48,922 nucleotides of DNA. Origin: Pirellula sp. Lineage in GTDB: Bacteria; Planctomycetota; Planctomycetia; Pirellulales; Pirellulaceae. The notes beneath the pieces are model-generated. The model ran no database searches and had not been told where the DNA came from. It saw only the letters and a list, made by a program, of their open reading frames with translations. Positions within the stretch are counted from its first letter, which is position 1. Each line of letters begins with the position of its first letter. The stretch is taken from NCBI GenBank assembly GCA_021736575.1, contig JAIPFP010000012.1:1-48922 (forward strand), given 5' to 3'. Shown piece after piece: positions 1-8,513 of the stretch. The translations under genes and the position numbers were made by a program.

Positions 1-557
1 TCACGCACAAGCTTCCCAATCCATTCTTGGTCATTGCGACAGAAAACCCGAACGAGCACGAAGGGACCTTTCCGTTGCCGGAAGCGCAGCTCGCTCGGTT
101 CTTTATGAAGTTCACGCTTGGCTACCCATCCATGGAGGAAGAGCTGAAAATGTTGCAGATGCTCGAACGTGAACACCCGATCCATTCGTTGACCAGTGTC
201 ATTGGCGTGGATGAAATCGTTCAAGTGCAACAGCTTGTTAAACAAGTCTACGTCGATTCTAAGGTGCGGCAATACATGTTGCAGATCGTCCATGAAACCA
301 GGTCGCATTCCGACTTGGCGTTGGGTGGAGGACCGCGTGCCACGATTGCCATCTTTCGCGCGTCGCAGGCCATGGCTGCGATTCGCGGCCGCAACTATGT
401 TCAACCCGATGACGTAAAGAAGATCCTGGCACCTGTCATGGCACACCGATTGATCTTGAGGCCGGAGAGCCGGTTGCGACGAATGACAAGCGAACAAATC
501 TTGGATAGTATCGTTGCCGAGATTGCGGTCCCAACTCTCGAAGAGACGAAAGCTTGA
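1..557 (+). CDS. MoxR-family AAA+ ATPase, C-terminal part (5' end outside window)
   Basis: This is the C-terminal part of a MoxR-type AAA+ ATPase, a chaperone-like ATPase class often linked to metal insertion or assembly of VWA-domain partners. The open frame runs in from the window edge (first full codon at base 3) and reads [20 protein letters not shown] then LPEAQLARF. This is the sensor-1 and post-sensor region of MoxR proteins, where IATxNPxExEGTYPLPEAQLDRF is typical. The rest is the helical lid, with the GGGPRA and sensor-2-like segment near the end. The Walker A and B motifs must lie upstream. The TTG at base 27 is an internal codon, not a start. The gene converges on the next one, so its usual DUF58/VWA partners are not downstream. 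Family assignment is secure; the substrate is unknown. Confidence 0.9.
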   Translation, partial: THKLPNPFLVIATENPNEHEGTFPLPEAQLARFFMKFTLGYPSMEEELKMLQMLEREHPIHSLTSVIGVDEIVQVQQLVKQVYVDSKVRQYMLQIVHETRSHSDLALGGGPRATIAIFRASQAMAAIRGRNYVQPDDVKKILAPVMAHRLILRPESRLRRMTSEQILDSIVAEIAVPTLEETKA

Positions 558-624
558 GTCGCTGGAAACAAGCAATCGCACTCCAAGGCAGTGATTTGTT
601 TCGCGAGGCACATCTCCGTCACTG

Positions 625-1695
625 TCATCGCTTTTGCGGAACTTGCGTTCTTAGAACGAGCGGTGCGTTTTCTTGACCCGCTGATCGGACATCGCGACGA
701 GGCGATATGACTGAGGGACGCGAATCCCAATACGAAGTCGGCTCAATCGAGGGAGCCTCGTTTGATTGCGTAGCGACGGGTTCCATCGCTTCGAATTGAA
801 TGCTTGGTACGCTGCGCTGTTCTGCAGTGAGTTTGGCGGGGGCGTCGGATTGGGAAATGACAGGATCCTGGTTGAGCGGCTTTTTTCCCCGCACGAGTCC
901 GAAAGATTTTGCCGATTGCATGTCACTCGTCAACGACACGCCACGTTTTCGGAGCGACCGTGCGGCGCTCACGTCGTCTTTGAAAGGATCGATCAAGACA
1001 TCCGGGATCGATGACTTATCAAGTTCAGGCAATGCGTTCGACGGAGTTGGAATGAACGGGGCTTGTTCGTCCGCTGGCTGATGACTTGGAGGGGTTGGGA
1101 GAGACTTTAAACCATTTGATTTGTTCCCGGGAGCCTTTTCCGCTGGGTCGCTTGCTTGCGGAGAAACCTTTGAAGGAGCTATCGGCGTCTCGATGGTCGG
1201 CAGTTCCACAAGTTGATCACACAAGGAACCCATCGCATGCTTTTTCGGCTTGTCTGGAAAGAGATAAGCAGCTTTTGGATTTGAGCGGCTGTTTTGACCA
1301 CGAGTTGATGCGGAAGCCGGGGCACGTGTGCCGTCGAAATTCGATCTAACATTGTTGCTATCGCATTGTCGACAAGACTGCGTGCTCCTCGCTCTCATGC
1401 TGTCGCCTAGTTCGTCCAGACGCTTCAAGAATTTCTCGGCGAACGAAGGTTTGGGGACGCACTGGCCGCTGAATCTGTTTTTGGAGTCGCCGGCCGGGAC
1501 AGATGGCTCGCAACCGAAACTAGGGTCAAGCGTTCGGGCTTGAAGTGAAGCGCATCGGTCGCACTGCTGCCCAAGAGCATTGAGTGGGGAGCCGAGGACT
1601 CCAGCAGCTAAGCTCAAACCGAGGTACAGTCGGGTAAGCTTTTTCGCAAAAGTCGCTCTCTTGGGTGCTTGAGTCGAAGTGGCTATCGCTGGCAT
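625..1695 (-). CDS. Secreted hypothetical protein with CxxC pairs
   Basis: I do not recognise the family. From the ATG at 1695 the product is about 356 residues. It starts with a basic segment and a hydrophobic stretch (LYLGLSLAAGVLG) ending in NALGQQ, so a Sec signal peptide cleaved near ALG is likely. Just after it are two CxxC pairs (QCDRC and CRQC), which could bind metal or form disulfides. The remainder is rich in Pro, Ser, Ala and Asn and looks largely disordered. The start at 1695 is chosen because AAAGGA lies about nine bases upstream; an in-frame TTG at 1728 would add eleven residues. It converges on the MoxR gene and diverges from the next gene. Function unknown, perhaps envelope-associated. 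Confidence 0.7.
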   Translation of the reverse strand: MPAIATSTQAPKRATFAKKLTRLYLGLSLAAGVLGSPLNALGQQCDRCASLQARTLDPSFGCEPSVPAGDSKNRFSGQCVPKPSFAEKFLKRLDELGDSMRARSTQSCRQCDSNNVRSNFDGTRAPASASTRGQNSRSNPKAAYLFPDKPKKHAMGSLCDQLVELPTIETPIAPSKVSPQASDPAEKAPGNKSNGLKSLPTPPSHQPADEQAPFIPTPSNALPELDKSSIPDVLIDPFKDDVSAARSLRKRGVSLTSDMQSAKSFGLVRGKKPLNQDPVISQSDAPAKLTAEQRSVPSIQFEAMEPVATQSNEAPSIEPTSYWDSRPSVISPRRDVRSAGQENAPLVLRTQVPQKR

Positions 1696-2065
1696 AAATA
1701 CATTTCCTTTAGCATGTCTCGGTGGCAAATAGCGTCGACGCTTCTTTTGGCCTGTTTGTTTCGCTACTCGGAAAGTGCTATCGAACCGTTAGTGGCGGAA
1801 TCCTCAGATCTTTCGGAGTATCCGTCAAAGGCTTTGCGGTTATCGCAAACCCCCCTTTCTACTCAATTGGTAAGCGATTCGCGGCAGGAAACCTTTAGGC
1901 AAAATGACTCGGCCTGCACAACCCGCATAATCCGCCAAAAGCATTGATAATCCTTGCGGTCTGGGTAAGATTTCCGGTGTTGTGTCGAAAGCTAGCGTAG
2001 AGTTTGCTCAGCAGAGACGACTGCCAAGTGGGAATCGTCGCTTTAGCAAATCCGGGGTATTGAAA
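1696..2065. other. Divergent intergenic region
   Basis: This stretch of about 370 bases separates two divergently read genes and must hold promoters for both. I see no convincing -35/-10 pair. A plus-strand reading with a hydrophobic start at 1714 overlaps the 5' end of the minus-strand gene and lacks a ribosome binding site, so it is not called. Confidence 0.4.
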
Positions 2066-2431
2066 ATGGAAAAAACGGAAAACGCAGGGGAACAGATCGT
2101 TGCAGTCGACCGGCGCCGAGGCAGTCGCCGCACGATGGCGGACGCAGATGAAGCGCAGGTTCGAGCGATGATCGCTCAAGAAAAGAAAAGCCTCAAAACA
2201 CAACGCCGCCGCCAAATTGACCCAACCACTTGCGAACGGGACTACTCAGGCGACGAGGTGGAGTTCATGCAAGCCATGGACGCCTACAAAAGACGAAATG
2301 GTCGAATGTTCCCTACTTGTAGTGAAATACTGGAAGTTATCCGCGACTTGGGATACTCGCGGCCGGATCGAAATGCGGGTTTCGTGGCATTAATCGAACC
2401 AATTGACGAAAAAATCTCAGTCGCTCTCTAG
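2066..2431 (+). CDS. Small conserved planctomycete-type hypothetical protein
   Basis: A soluble basic protein of about 121 residues from the ATG at 2066; a GTG at 1982 in the same frame would add 28 residues. GGGG lies about eight bases before the ATG. The N-terminal half is charged and probably disordered (DRRRGSRR, then [11 protein letters not shown]). The C-terminal half is a compact block, [20 protein letters not shown] then [12 protein letters not shown], which I know as a recurrent small-protein motif in planctomycete proteomes. The sequence suggests a short helical, possibly winged-helix-like fold, but no catalytic or binding motif is visible. It stands alone and a small hairpin overlaps its stop codon. 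Role unknown. Confidence 0.75.
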   Translation: MEKTENAGEQIVAVDRRRGSRRTMADADEAQVRAMIAQEKKSLKTQRRRQIDPTTCERDYSGDEVEFMQAMDAYKRRNGRMFPTCSEILEVIRDLGYSRPDRNAGFVALIEPIDEKISVAL

Positions 2432-2449
2432 CCAGAAAAGCTTGGCTAG
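2428..2449 (+). terminator. Hairpin at gene end, weak terminator candidate
   Basis: CTAGCCA and TGGCTAG form seven-base arms around an eight-base loop, and the left arm contains the TAG stop of the preceding gene. No T-run follows, so intrinsic termination is doubtful. Confidence 0.3.
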
Positions 2450-2504
2450 TCCGCAAGTTGGATAAGTTGCGACCTGTGTTTTTCCACGTCTGAACCCTAA
2501 ATCG

Positions 2505-2532
2505 TTGACCTTAACTTGCCTCGGTCTACAAT
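2505..2532 (+). promoter_or_regulatory. Sigma-70-like promoter candidate for the glycosyltransferase pair
   Basis: TTGACC (2505-2510) and TACAAT (2527-2532) are separated by 16 bases and lie about 90 bases before the glycosyltransferase start. Each matches the housekeeping consensus at five of six positions. Planctomycete promoters are poorly defined, so this is sequence resemblance only. Confidence 0.45.
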
Positions 2533-2619
2533 GCCAATGTTCAAAAGGCATTTTTGACCCGATGAACAGGTATTCCTGTCGAAGCAATTTGTAGATTTGA
2601 CCTTTGGGGTCTAGGGCAC

Positions 2620-3381
2620 GTGAAACAGATGAGTAAACGATGGTTAGCAGCATTACCTGTCTATAATGAGGTGGGCTACGTAGACCAAGTCCTCGATGAG
2701 GTACTAAAATACGCGTCTAACGTTCTAGCTGTGAACGATGGGTCCAACGATGGAACGGGCGAATTGCTCGACGAACGCAAAGATATCGCAGTTGTTCATC
2801 ATGACAAGAATCGCGGGTACGGAGCTGCGCTGAGGACCGCGTTCCAATATGCCATCGACGAGGGCTACGAATTTGTCGTCACACTCGACTGCGACGGGCA
2901 GCATCAACCCCAACGAATTCCTCGGTTCGTTTCCGCATGTCAAAATGCGGACATCGTGTCGGGTTCGCGTTATTTAAAGACCTATGACGGAGATAGTGTC
3001 CCGCCCGCCCAACGCCTCTTCATCAACAAACAAGTTACCAAGACGATCAACGATTTGTTCCATTGGAACTTAACCGATACATTTTGCGGGTTCAAGGCAT
3101 ATCGAACTTCCTCGTTGAAGCAGTTTAATATCACGGTGGACGGGTATGCCATGCCGTTGGAGCTATGGGCTCAAGCGGCCATGCTGGGAATGAAGATTCT
3201 GGAAGTCCCGGTCCCGCTAATCTACCTGGACGAGAAGCGATCCTTTGGTGGAGCACTCGACGATGGTGGTGTTCGGCTCGCATATTACAACAAAGTGATT
3301 GACGAAAGTGTTCAGGCGATGCTCGCGCAAGGCTTCTCATTGCCTACGGCAGCCAGCAATTGCGGTGGGGAGTGTCCATAG
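2620..3381 (+). CDS. Family 2 glycosyltransferase (DPM1/DPG synthase-like)
   Basis: A GT-A fold glycosyltransferase of about 250 residues without C-terminal membrane helices, so probably cytosolic or peripheral. The N-terminal part has ALPVYNE, the nucleotide-binding VNDGSNDGT, NRGYGAALRTAF and TLDCDGQHQP, where the DxD-like acidic pair binds the metal and sugar nucleotide. GSRYL and FCGFKAYR follow, as in dolichol-phosphate mannose synthase-like enzymes. Such proteins move a sugar from a nucleotide donor to a lipid carrier or protein; the donor cannot be told here. Start is GTG 2620 or ATG 2629; neither has an ideally spaced ribosome binding site. The next gene begins within two bases of the stop, so the two are probably co-translated. 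Confidence 0.88.
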   Translation: MKQMSKRWLAALPVYNEVGYVDQVLDEVLKYASNVLAVNDGSNDGTGELLDERKDIAVVHHDKNRGYGAALRTAFQYAIDEGYEFVVTLDCDGQHQPQRIPRFVSACQNADIVSGSRYLKTYDGDSVPPAQRLFINKQVTKTINDLFHWNLTDTFCGFKAYRTSSLKQFNITVDGYAMPLELWAQAAMLGMKILEVPVPLIYLDEKRSFGGALDDGGVRLAYYNKVIDESVQAMLAQGFSLPTAASNCGGECP

Positions 3382-3382
3382 C

Positions 3383-5101
3383 GTGTCTATCTTGGCCCGA
3401 AATGGCCAGCGGTCCTTCAAAGTTCCGAAAGAGAATAATCGCTTTCTTTGTTGGCCATCGGCGAAAGAGTCCCAGGTCCTGATCGATGGCAATCGCGCCA
3501 TCTTCGAAAGCCCCGGCACGCCCCAATGGATTGTGCGCCTGCGTCATCATGCCCGACGCGAGGCAATCCGAGCAGCCACCGAATACACTTCCGAATACAC
3601 TTCCGAATGTGCGGCATCGCGATTCGCGGCATCGCGGATTGGCTCCAACACACGCTTGGAGTTAGAAAAATCGCAGCTCATTTTGGGTGGTCATCAACCC
3701 GAGCTCTTTCATCCCGGCGTTTGGTTCAAGAATTTCCTGCTTGCCAAAATTGGTCAACAAACGGGCTCGACCAGCTTGCATGTCATCATCGACCACGATA
3801 CCGCTCGCTCCGATTCTTTGCGGGTTCCGAGTAGCAGCGATGCCACGAGCAACGGTCGATCGCATCGACAGTATTTCCAAAAATCAGTTCCGTTGCCGAT
3901 TCGAATGGATTCACAACCAAGGATGTCATGGCATGCGACTCGAACACAGTTTTCGAGCAGCGAAGCTTGGCAAGAAACGAAGCGTCAGATTGCGGAATCG
4001 CTTGCGAGTTGCGGCTTGGAAACATCGATACTGGTGGAAAGGTCCAGGCTGTTGGAGACCTGCATTCGCGACTGCGTGAATTTCAGCGACGCTTTCTCTC
4101 GGTTTCGGCATCTCATCGAACTCGATAACGGAATTCGCAACTTGGAAGTGCCGCTCGGGCGGCTTTGCCAAGAGCCCGCTTTTGGCGTGTTCGTTCACCA
4201 TTGTGTTCGAAATGCGGAGGACCTTTGGTTGTCCTACAATGAATGCCGAACAGCCTATCGAGAGCGGCACGGAATCCGCAATCCAGTCCAGCCGGTGATT
4301 GAGTTGCAGCGTGAGAGGCATTGCATCGAATTGCCATTTTGGATCTATCGAGAGGGGGGGGAAGCCTTGGTTGATCGCCAACGTTTGTGGATCGCTCAGG
4401 GCAGTGGAGAGTCTTTGATTCTATGCAATCATCCCGTACCGGACCGGCGAACCATCACGGTCGAGTTGCCTCTGGATGAATCGAAACTGACCTCGGTGTG
4501 GCAGGACATCGCGGACAGCGGCATCTGTATTCGACCGCGTGCGCTGATGACTACCATGTATCTTCGTTGTTTCTTGGCGGATTTGTTTGTGCATGGAATA
4601 GGCGGTGGAACCTACGACGAATTGACAGACGCAATCATCGCGCAATGGTTAGGCATACAACAAGCGCCGGTTTACCTAACCAGCTCGGCATCGCTACATC
4701 TTCCGTTAGAAGAGCGGTCGGAGGATTCAGAAGATGGCGATTGGTTGGAGAATCTTCGAGAGTTGCAATTGATTCGCTCTGCCCCCGAACGGTTTTTAGA
4801 TCGATCCTTGGATCCTTGTCGAAGACTGTTCGAGGAACATGCCCAATTGCTTTCGAAAATACCGCCGCGAGGCCACAAGCGACCGTGGCATCAACAGATG
4901 GTGCAAATCAAGCACCGCATTGAAGATGCCATCATCGATCCAAAACGTATGGCGTTCTCGAATCATGAAAGGCTGTTGCGGGAAAGACAACAGGACAAGA
5001 TCCGCAAGTCACGAGAATACTCTTTTGTATTATTCGAGGAACGAGACGTAGTGGCGAGACTTTCAAGGCTTGCGGACGAAGCCATGGCACCACAAGTTTA
5101 G
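3383..5101 (+). CDS. Conserved hypothetical protein, remotely BshC-like
   Basis: A soluble protein of about 572 residues that I do not recognise with certainty. Near the N-terminus it has ILGGHQPELFHPGVWFKNF followed by HVIIDHDTARSDSLRVP. The spacing and pattern (G-H-Q-x-x-L-F-x-P-G, then an acidic D-H-D segment) recall the TGQQ-LxxGPLY and EDHD region of BshC, the putative cysteine-adding enzyme of bacillithiol synthesis. That link is inference and the rest of the protein does not settle it. The GTG at 3383 is preferred: GGGGAG lies ten bases upstream and it follows the glycosyltransferase stop directly. A TTG at 3299 would force an 83-base overlap. A short in-frame duplication sits at 3581-3640. 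Confidence 0.7.
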   Translation: MSILARNGQRSFKVPKENNRFLCWPSAKESQVLIDGNRAIFESPGTPQWIVRLRHHARREAIRAATEYTSEYTSECAASRFAASRIGSNTRLELEKSQLILGGHQPELFHPGVWFKNFLLAKIGQQTGSTSLHVIIDHDTARSDSLRVPSSSDATSNGRSHRQYFQKSVPLPIRMDSQPRMSWHATRTQFSSSEAWQETKRQIAESLASCGLETSILVERSRLLETCIRDCVNFSDAFSRFRHLIELDNGIRNLEVPLGRLCQEPAFGVFVHHCVRNAEDLWLSYNECRTAYRERHGIRNPVQPVIELQRERHCIELPFWIYREGGEALVDRQRLWIAQGSGESLILCNHPVPDRRTITVELPLDESKLTSVWQDIADSGICIRPRALMTTMYLRCFLADLFVHGIGGGTYDELTDAIIAQWLGIQQAPVYLTSSASLHLPLEERSEDSEDGDWLENLRELQLIRSAPERFLDRSLDPCRRLFEEHAQLLSKIPPRGHKRPWHQQMVQIKHRIEDAIIDPKRMAFSNHERLLRERQQDKIRKSREYSFVLFEERDVVARLSRLADEAMAPQV

Positions 5102-5191
5102 GTCCCGCGCACGCTGCTTGTTCCGTGATCCTGCTCGCACTACATTGGGATGTGAAAGTCAATCCGTCGACTCAGCCCCACAATTCCCATC

Positions 5192-6133
5192 ATGCAAACC
5201 AATCCGCAACCCAGCCAATTCTCACGTCGAAGTCTCCTCGCCAGCGCCGCAGTTCTGGCAGGCACGACGTTGGCATCCACGAATGCGAAACAAATTCAAG
5301 CAATGCCAATCCAAGTTCCTCAAGATTCCGTTCCGGACCGCTTCAAAATTACAAATCGCCGCATCCGACAATCGGTGATGGGTTGGTGCTTCAAGCCGAT
5401 GCCCGAGTCGGAACTAATCGATCATTGCGCTGAAATTGGCCTGGAGGCCATCGAGGGAATCGATGCCAAGTTCTACCCGCTGGCGAAAGCCAAAGGACTC
5501 AAAATTGCATTGGTCGGAAGCCATGGTTTCGCAACAGGTCCAGTGAACCCAGCCAACCACCGCGAGTGTATCGATAAGCTGAGCAAAAGTATCGACTTGG
5601 CTGTCCAGTTCGGTGCGCCCAGTGTCATCACGTTCACCGGAATGCGCATTCCCAACATGCTCGACTCAACCGCAGAATCGAACTGCCTCGATTGCTGGAA
5701 GAAAGTCATCGAGCATGCCGAAAAGAACAAAATAACCTTGGTCCTCGAACACCTAAACTCACGCGATGACTCTCACCCGATGAAGGGGCATCCAGGCTAT
5801 TTCGGCGACGACGTCGAACGCTGCATTGATTTAGTCAAACGCATGGATTCAGCCAATTTCAAGCTGCTTTTCGACATTTATCATGTTCAGATCATGAACG
5901 GCGACGTAATTCGCCGCATCGAAAAGCATCATCGCTGGATCGGGCACTATCACACCGCCGGAAATCCAGGTCGGGCTGAAATGGATGAGTCGCAAGAGAT
6001 CAACTATCCCCCCATCTTGAAAGCCATTCTCGCAACCGGCTACCAAGGCTTCGTCGCTCAAGAGTTTATTCCTACTTGGAAGGATCCGGTCCGTTCGCTC
6101 CGTCACGGTGCAATGGTCATGGACGTCGCCTAG
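5192..6133 (+). CDS. Tat-exported hydroxypyruvate isomerase-like sugar isomerase/epimerase
   Basis: A TIM-barrel protein of 313 residues in the xylose isomerase-like / AP endonuclease 2 superfamily, closest in pattern to hydroxypyruvate isomerase (Hyi). The N-terminus has SRRSLLASAAVLAG, a twin-arginine signal, so the folded protein is probably exported. Candidate metal ligands are Glu186 (VLEHLN), Asp228 (FDIYH), a His in GHYHTAGNPGR (about 252-254) and Glu291 (AQEF). The NPGR segment and the spacing match Hyi enzymes. The likely reaction is aldose-ketose isomerisation or epimerisation of a small sugar or sugar acid. It is a single gene between the coupled pair upstream and the secretion locus. 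Exported members of this superfamily are frequent in planctomycetes; the true substrate is unknown. Confidence 0.85.
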   Translation: MQTNPQPSQFSRRSLLASAAVLAGTTLASTNAKQIQAMPIQVPQDSVPDRFKITNRRIRQSVMGWCFKPMPESELIDHCAEIGLEAIEGIDAKFYPLAKAKGLKIALVGSHGFATGPVNPANHRECIDKLSKSIDLAVQFGAPSVITFTGMRIPNMLDSTAESNCLDCWKKVIEHAEKNKITLVLEHLNSRDDSHPMKGHPGYFGDDVERCIDLVKRMDSANFKLLFDIYHVQIMNGDVIRRIEKHHRWIGHYHTAGNPGRAEMDESQEINYPPILKAILATGYQGFVAQEFIPTWKDPVRSLRHGAMVMDVA

Positions 6134-6247
6134 GGCGATCGGCAGATTGCAGTATCACAACCCGATGCGTAAGCGAGGGACAATTTCGCAGGTCCCACAC
6201 TTACGTATCGGGTTATGATTGGTAGTTTTCAGTCTGCCGCTCGCCTA
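6133..6247. repeat. Inverted-repeat element with AACCCGATGCG core
   Basis: The core is an inverted repeat: AACCCGATGCGTAAGC at 6159 and its imperfect complement ending at 6214. It is nested in a longer imperfect inverted repeat, GGCGATCGGCAGATTG at the left edge and CAGTCTGCCGCTCGCC at the right. The element starts at the stop of the isomerase gene. The core is related to the palindrome at 32939-32992, so it is a dispersed family. It could act as a terminator-like hairpin or a small non-autonomous mobile element. Confidence 0.75.
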
Positions 6248-6307
6248 CTAGTAGCCCGGATCGACCCTTTTTATACTGAAAAGGAGTTGAAAGTTCCAGA
6301 AAGGTGT

Positions 6308-6337
6308 TTGTTGAAGGAACTGGGCGTGCGATATACT
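6308..6337 (+). promoter_or_regulatory. Promoter candidate for the secretion/pilus locus
   Basis: TTGTTG (6308-6313) and TATACT (6332-6337) are 18 bases apart and lie about 75 bases before the first ATPase gene. The match is modest, but the position is right for a locus that begins here. Confidence 0.33.
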
Positions 6338-6413
6338 TGATAGTTGGATCTACTCCCAGATAAACCACCCACGTTTTCCACTCGTCTCAGTTGCTTTTTG
6401 CTGAAGGCTTTTC

Positions 6414-8168
6414 ATGGACCAGCCGATGCGCGATTTTACCGACCTTTTGCTTACCCGGGGCATTATCGCCCTGGAGCAATTGTCCGAAGCCAAAGGAATT
6501 TCGAAAAAAGAGGATACGTCCATCGGACAATGCCTCGTCAAACTCGGCTACGCCACCGGCGAAGAGGTTACCCAGGCGCTCGCCGAATTTTACAAGTTTG
6601 AATATGTTGATTTGAGCGCCATCCGGATTCCAGACCACGTGATCCAGCTCGTGCCCGAGTCGGTCGCCCGCGAAAACAAAATCATCCCCATCTCCGACGA
6701 AGATGAGACCATCAAGGTCCTCGTTTCCGACCCATTCGATATCGAAACGATCGAAAAATTGCGTTTCATTTTGAATCGTAAAGTGGAAACGGCACTCGCA
6801 CCCCAAGAACACATCCAAGAAGCTATTAATAAATATTATGGCCAGGTTGAGGGTGAGTCCGCTGACTCGATGTTGCAGGAATTCACCGACACGCAGATCG
6901 ACTTCACCGAAACCGAAGAAGACAAGTTGCGGGAAGACGAGGACGGGGGGGACGATAGTGCCCCAGTTGTCCGTCTCGTTCAATACATGATCGGCGAAGC
7001 GGTCCAGTTGCGAGCATCGGACATTCACGTCGAACCATTCGAAGAGCGAGTCCGAATCCGTTATCGAATTGACGGCGTTCTGGTTGAGCGAGATAGCCCC
7101 CCTAGAAGACTACTCAACGCCATTCTGTCTCGGATCAAAATCCTCGCCAAAATGGATATCGCCGAACGGCGACGGCCTCAAGACGGTCGTATCAAGATCA
7201 CCGTGGGCGAGAAGGAGCTGGATCTCCGGGTCAGCATTATCCCGACCAACCACGGCCAGTCGGCCGTTATGCGACTCCTCGACAAAGACAACATCAAGGT
7301 TGGGGTCAAACAGCTTGGCCTGGCCGAACGTGACTTCAAATTGTTTGCAGGCTTGATCAAGCGACCCAACGGTATTTTTCTGGTAACGGGCCCGACGGGT
7401 TCCGGAAAGACCACAACGCTCTACGCCGCCTTGAACGCCCTGAATCGACCGGACCGTAAGATCATCACCGCCGAGGACCCTGTCGAGTATTACCTCCCAG
7501 GCGTCAATCAAGTCGAAGTGCGGCACAACATTGGACTCGATTTTGCGAGAATTATTCGGGCCATGTTGCGTCAAGCACCCAACATCATCCTCGTCGGGGA
7601 AATGCGAGATACGGAAACCGCTCAGATGGGTATCCAAGCCAGTCTGACTGGACACTTGGTATTTAGTACGCTACACACAAACGATGCGCCAAGTGCTGTA
7701 ACGCGAATGACCGACATGGGTGTGCCCGGTTACATGGTTGCAAGCAGCGTTATCGCCGTTCTGGCTCAGCGTTTGGTCCGCAAAATTTGTACCCGCTGCA
7801 AGGTCCCTGTTACCCTGTCCGATTCCGTTTTGGAGGACGCTGGATTGCCCAAGGAAATCGTTCCATTCGCCAAATTCTCGAAGGGAAAAGGCTGCCCCTA
7901 TTGTCAGAAAAAGGGCTATCGCGGACGAATCGGCATTTACGAGTTGATGATCGTGAACGGTCGCCTGCGCGAGAAAATGTTCGCAGGACGGTCATCCGCC
8001 GATCTCCGAACGGAGGCCATAAACTCAGGCATGACAACGCTTTACTGCGACGGTTTGCGAAAAGTCATCACGGGCATCACCACGTTGGATGAGGTTTACC
8101 GCACCGCCAAGAAGACGGAGCAAGAACACATCGCCATCGAGAAAGTCATCAAAGAATTCATGGGTTAA
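6414..8168 (+). CDS. GspE/PilB-type secretion or pilus assembly ATPase (first copy)
   Basis: A hexameric traffic ATPase of 584 residues that powers pseudopilus or pilus extension from the cytoplasmic face of the inner membrane. The N-terminal 140 residues form the N1/MshEN-type domain; an acidic linker (about 150-182) follows. The catalytic half has RASDIHVEP, Walker A GPTGSGKTTT (from Gly326), Asp box ITAEDPVEY, Walker B IILVGEMRD (from Ile391) and His box GHLVFSTLHTND. The tetracysteine zinc site is CTRC then CPYC. GAAGG lies about ten bases before the ATG. It opens a locus with PilT, a second GspE, GspF and six pseudopilins. Family assignment is secure; whether it serves secretion or a pilus cannot be decided here. 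Confidence 0.95.
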   Translation: MDQPMRDFTDLLLTRGIIALEQLSEAKGISKKEDTSIGQCLVKLGYATGEEVTQALAEFYKFEYVDLSAIRIPDHVIQLVPESVARENKIIPISDEDETIKVLVSDPFDIETIEKLRFILNRKVETALAPQEHIQEAINKYYGQVEGESADSMLQEFTDTQIDFTETEEDKLREDEDGGDDSAPVVRLVQYMIGEAVQLRASDIHVEPFEERVRIRYRIDGVLVERDSPPRRLLNAILSRIKILAKMDIAERRRPQDGRIKITVGEKELDLRVSIIPTNHGQSAVMRLLDKDNIKVGVKQLGLAERDFKLFAGLIKRPNGIFLVTGPTGSGKTTTLYAALNALNRPDRKIITAEDPVEYYLPGVNQVEVRHNIGLDFARIIRAMLRQAPNIILVGEMRDTETAQMGIQASLTGHLVFSTLHTNDAPSAVTRMTDMGVPGYMVASSVIAVLAQRLVRKICTRCKVPVTLSDSVLEDAGLPKEIVPFAKFSKGKGCPYCQKKGYRGRIGIYELMIVNGRLREKMFAGRSSADLRTEAINSGMTTLYCDGLRKVITGITTLDEVYRTAKKTEQEHIAIEKVIKEFMG

Positions 8169-8513
8169 TCGTCCCGACCCATCAGACCGTCAATCGTGCT
8201 ACGTACGAACGGATTCGGGGTCGTGGATCGGTGACGCGTTGGGCAGATGGCAGGTGCTGCTTTCAGGCACCTCATGGTTTTTATGGCCGCGCATTTCCCC
8301 CAAAGACTCGTTAGGGACGCCGAGATCTTCGGAACGAGCTCTGGGCTTTTCTGGCAAACCGGCGAAATTAACGAAGCAAAATTTTCTCCGCGTTAAAGCC
8401 GTGACTACAATCAGGTTGGCACGGGAAATAAAATTCTAATTTTCCATGTCGTCAATTTGACCTCATCTCTTTTCTTTAAATAAAGGACGCCCTCGTGCGT
8501 TCTTCCATCGTTT
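8169..8513. other. Intergenic region between GspE and PilT
   Basis: About 345 bases with no convincing gene. It contains a weak hairpin followed by five T's (see the terminator entry) and ends in a purine-rich AAAGGA about 25 bases before the PilT start, rather far for a normal ribosome binding site. PilT may therefore have its own promoter here. Confidence 0.4.
8252..8282 (+). terminator. Weak intrinsic terminator candidate after the first GspE
   Basis: AGGTGC (8252-8257) and GCACCT (8267-8272) form a six-base stem; five T's follow at 8278-8282 after CATGG. The stem is short and the T-run is not adjacent to it. Confidence 0.28.

Noticed and set aside
1714..1947. Plus-strand reading with a hydrophobic start and LLLAC lipobox-like sequence
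   Set aside because: It overlaps the signal region of the minus-strand gene, lacks a ribosome binding site, and has no conserved pattern.
6387..7028. 213-residue open frame antisense to the first GspE
   Set aside because: It is a shadow of a strongly coding gene; its composition mirrors the complementary strand.
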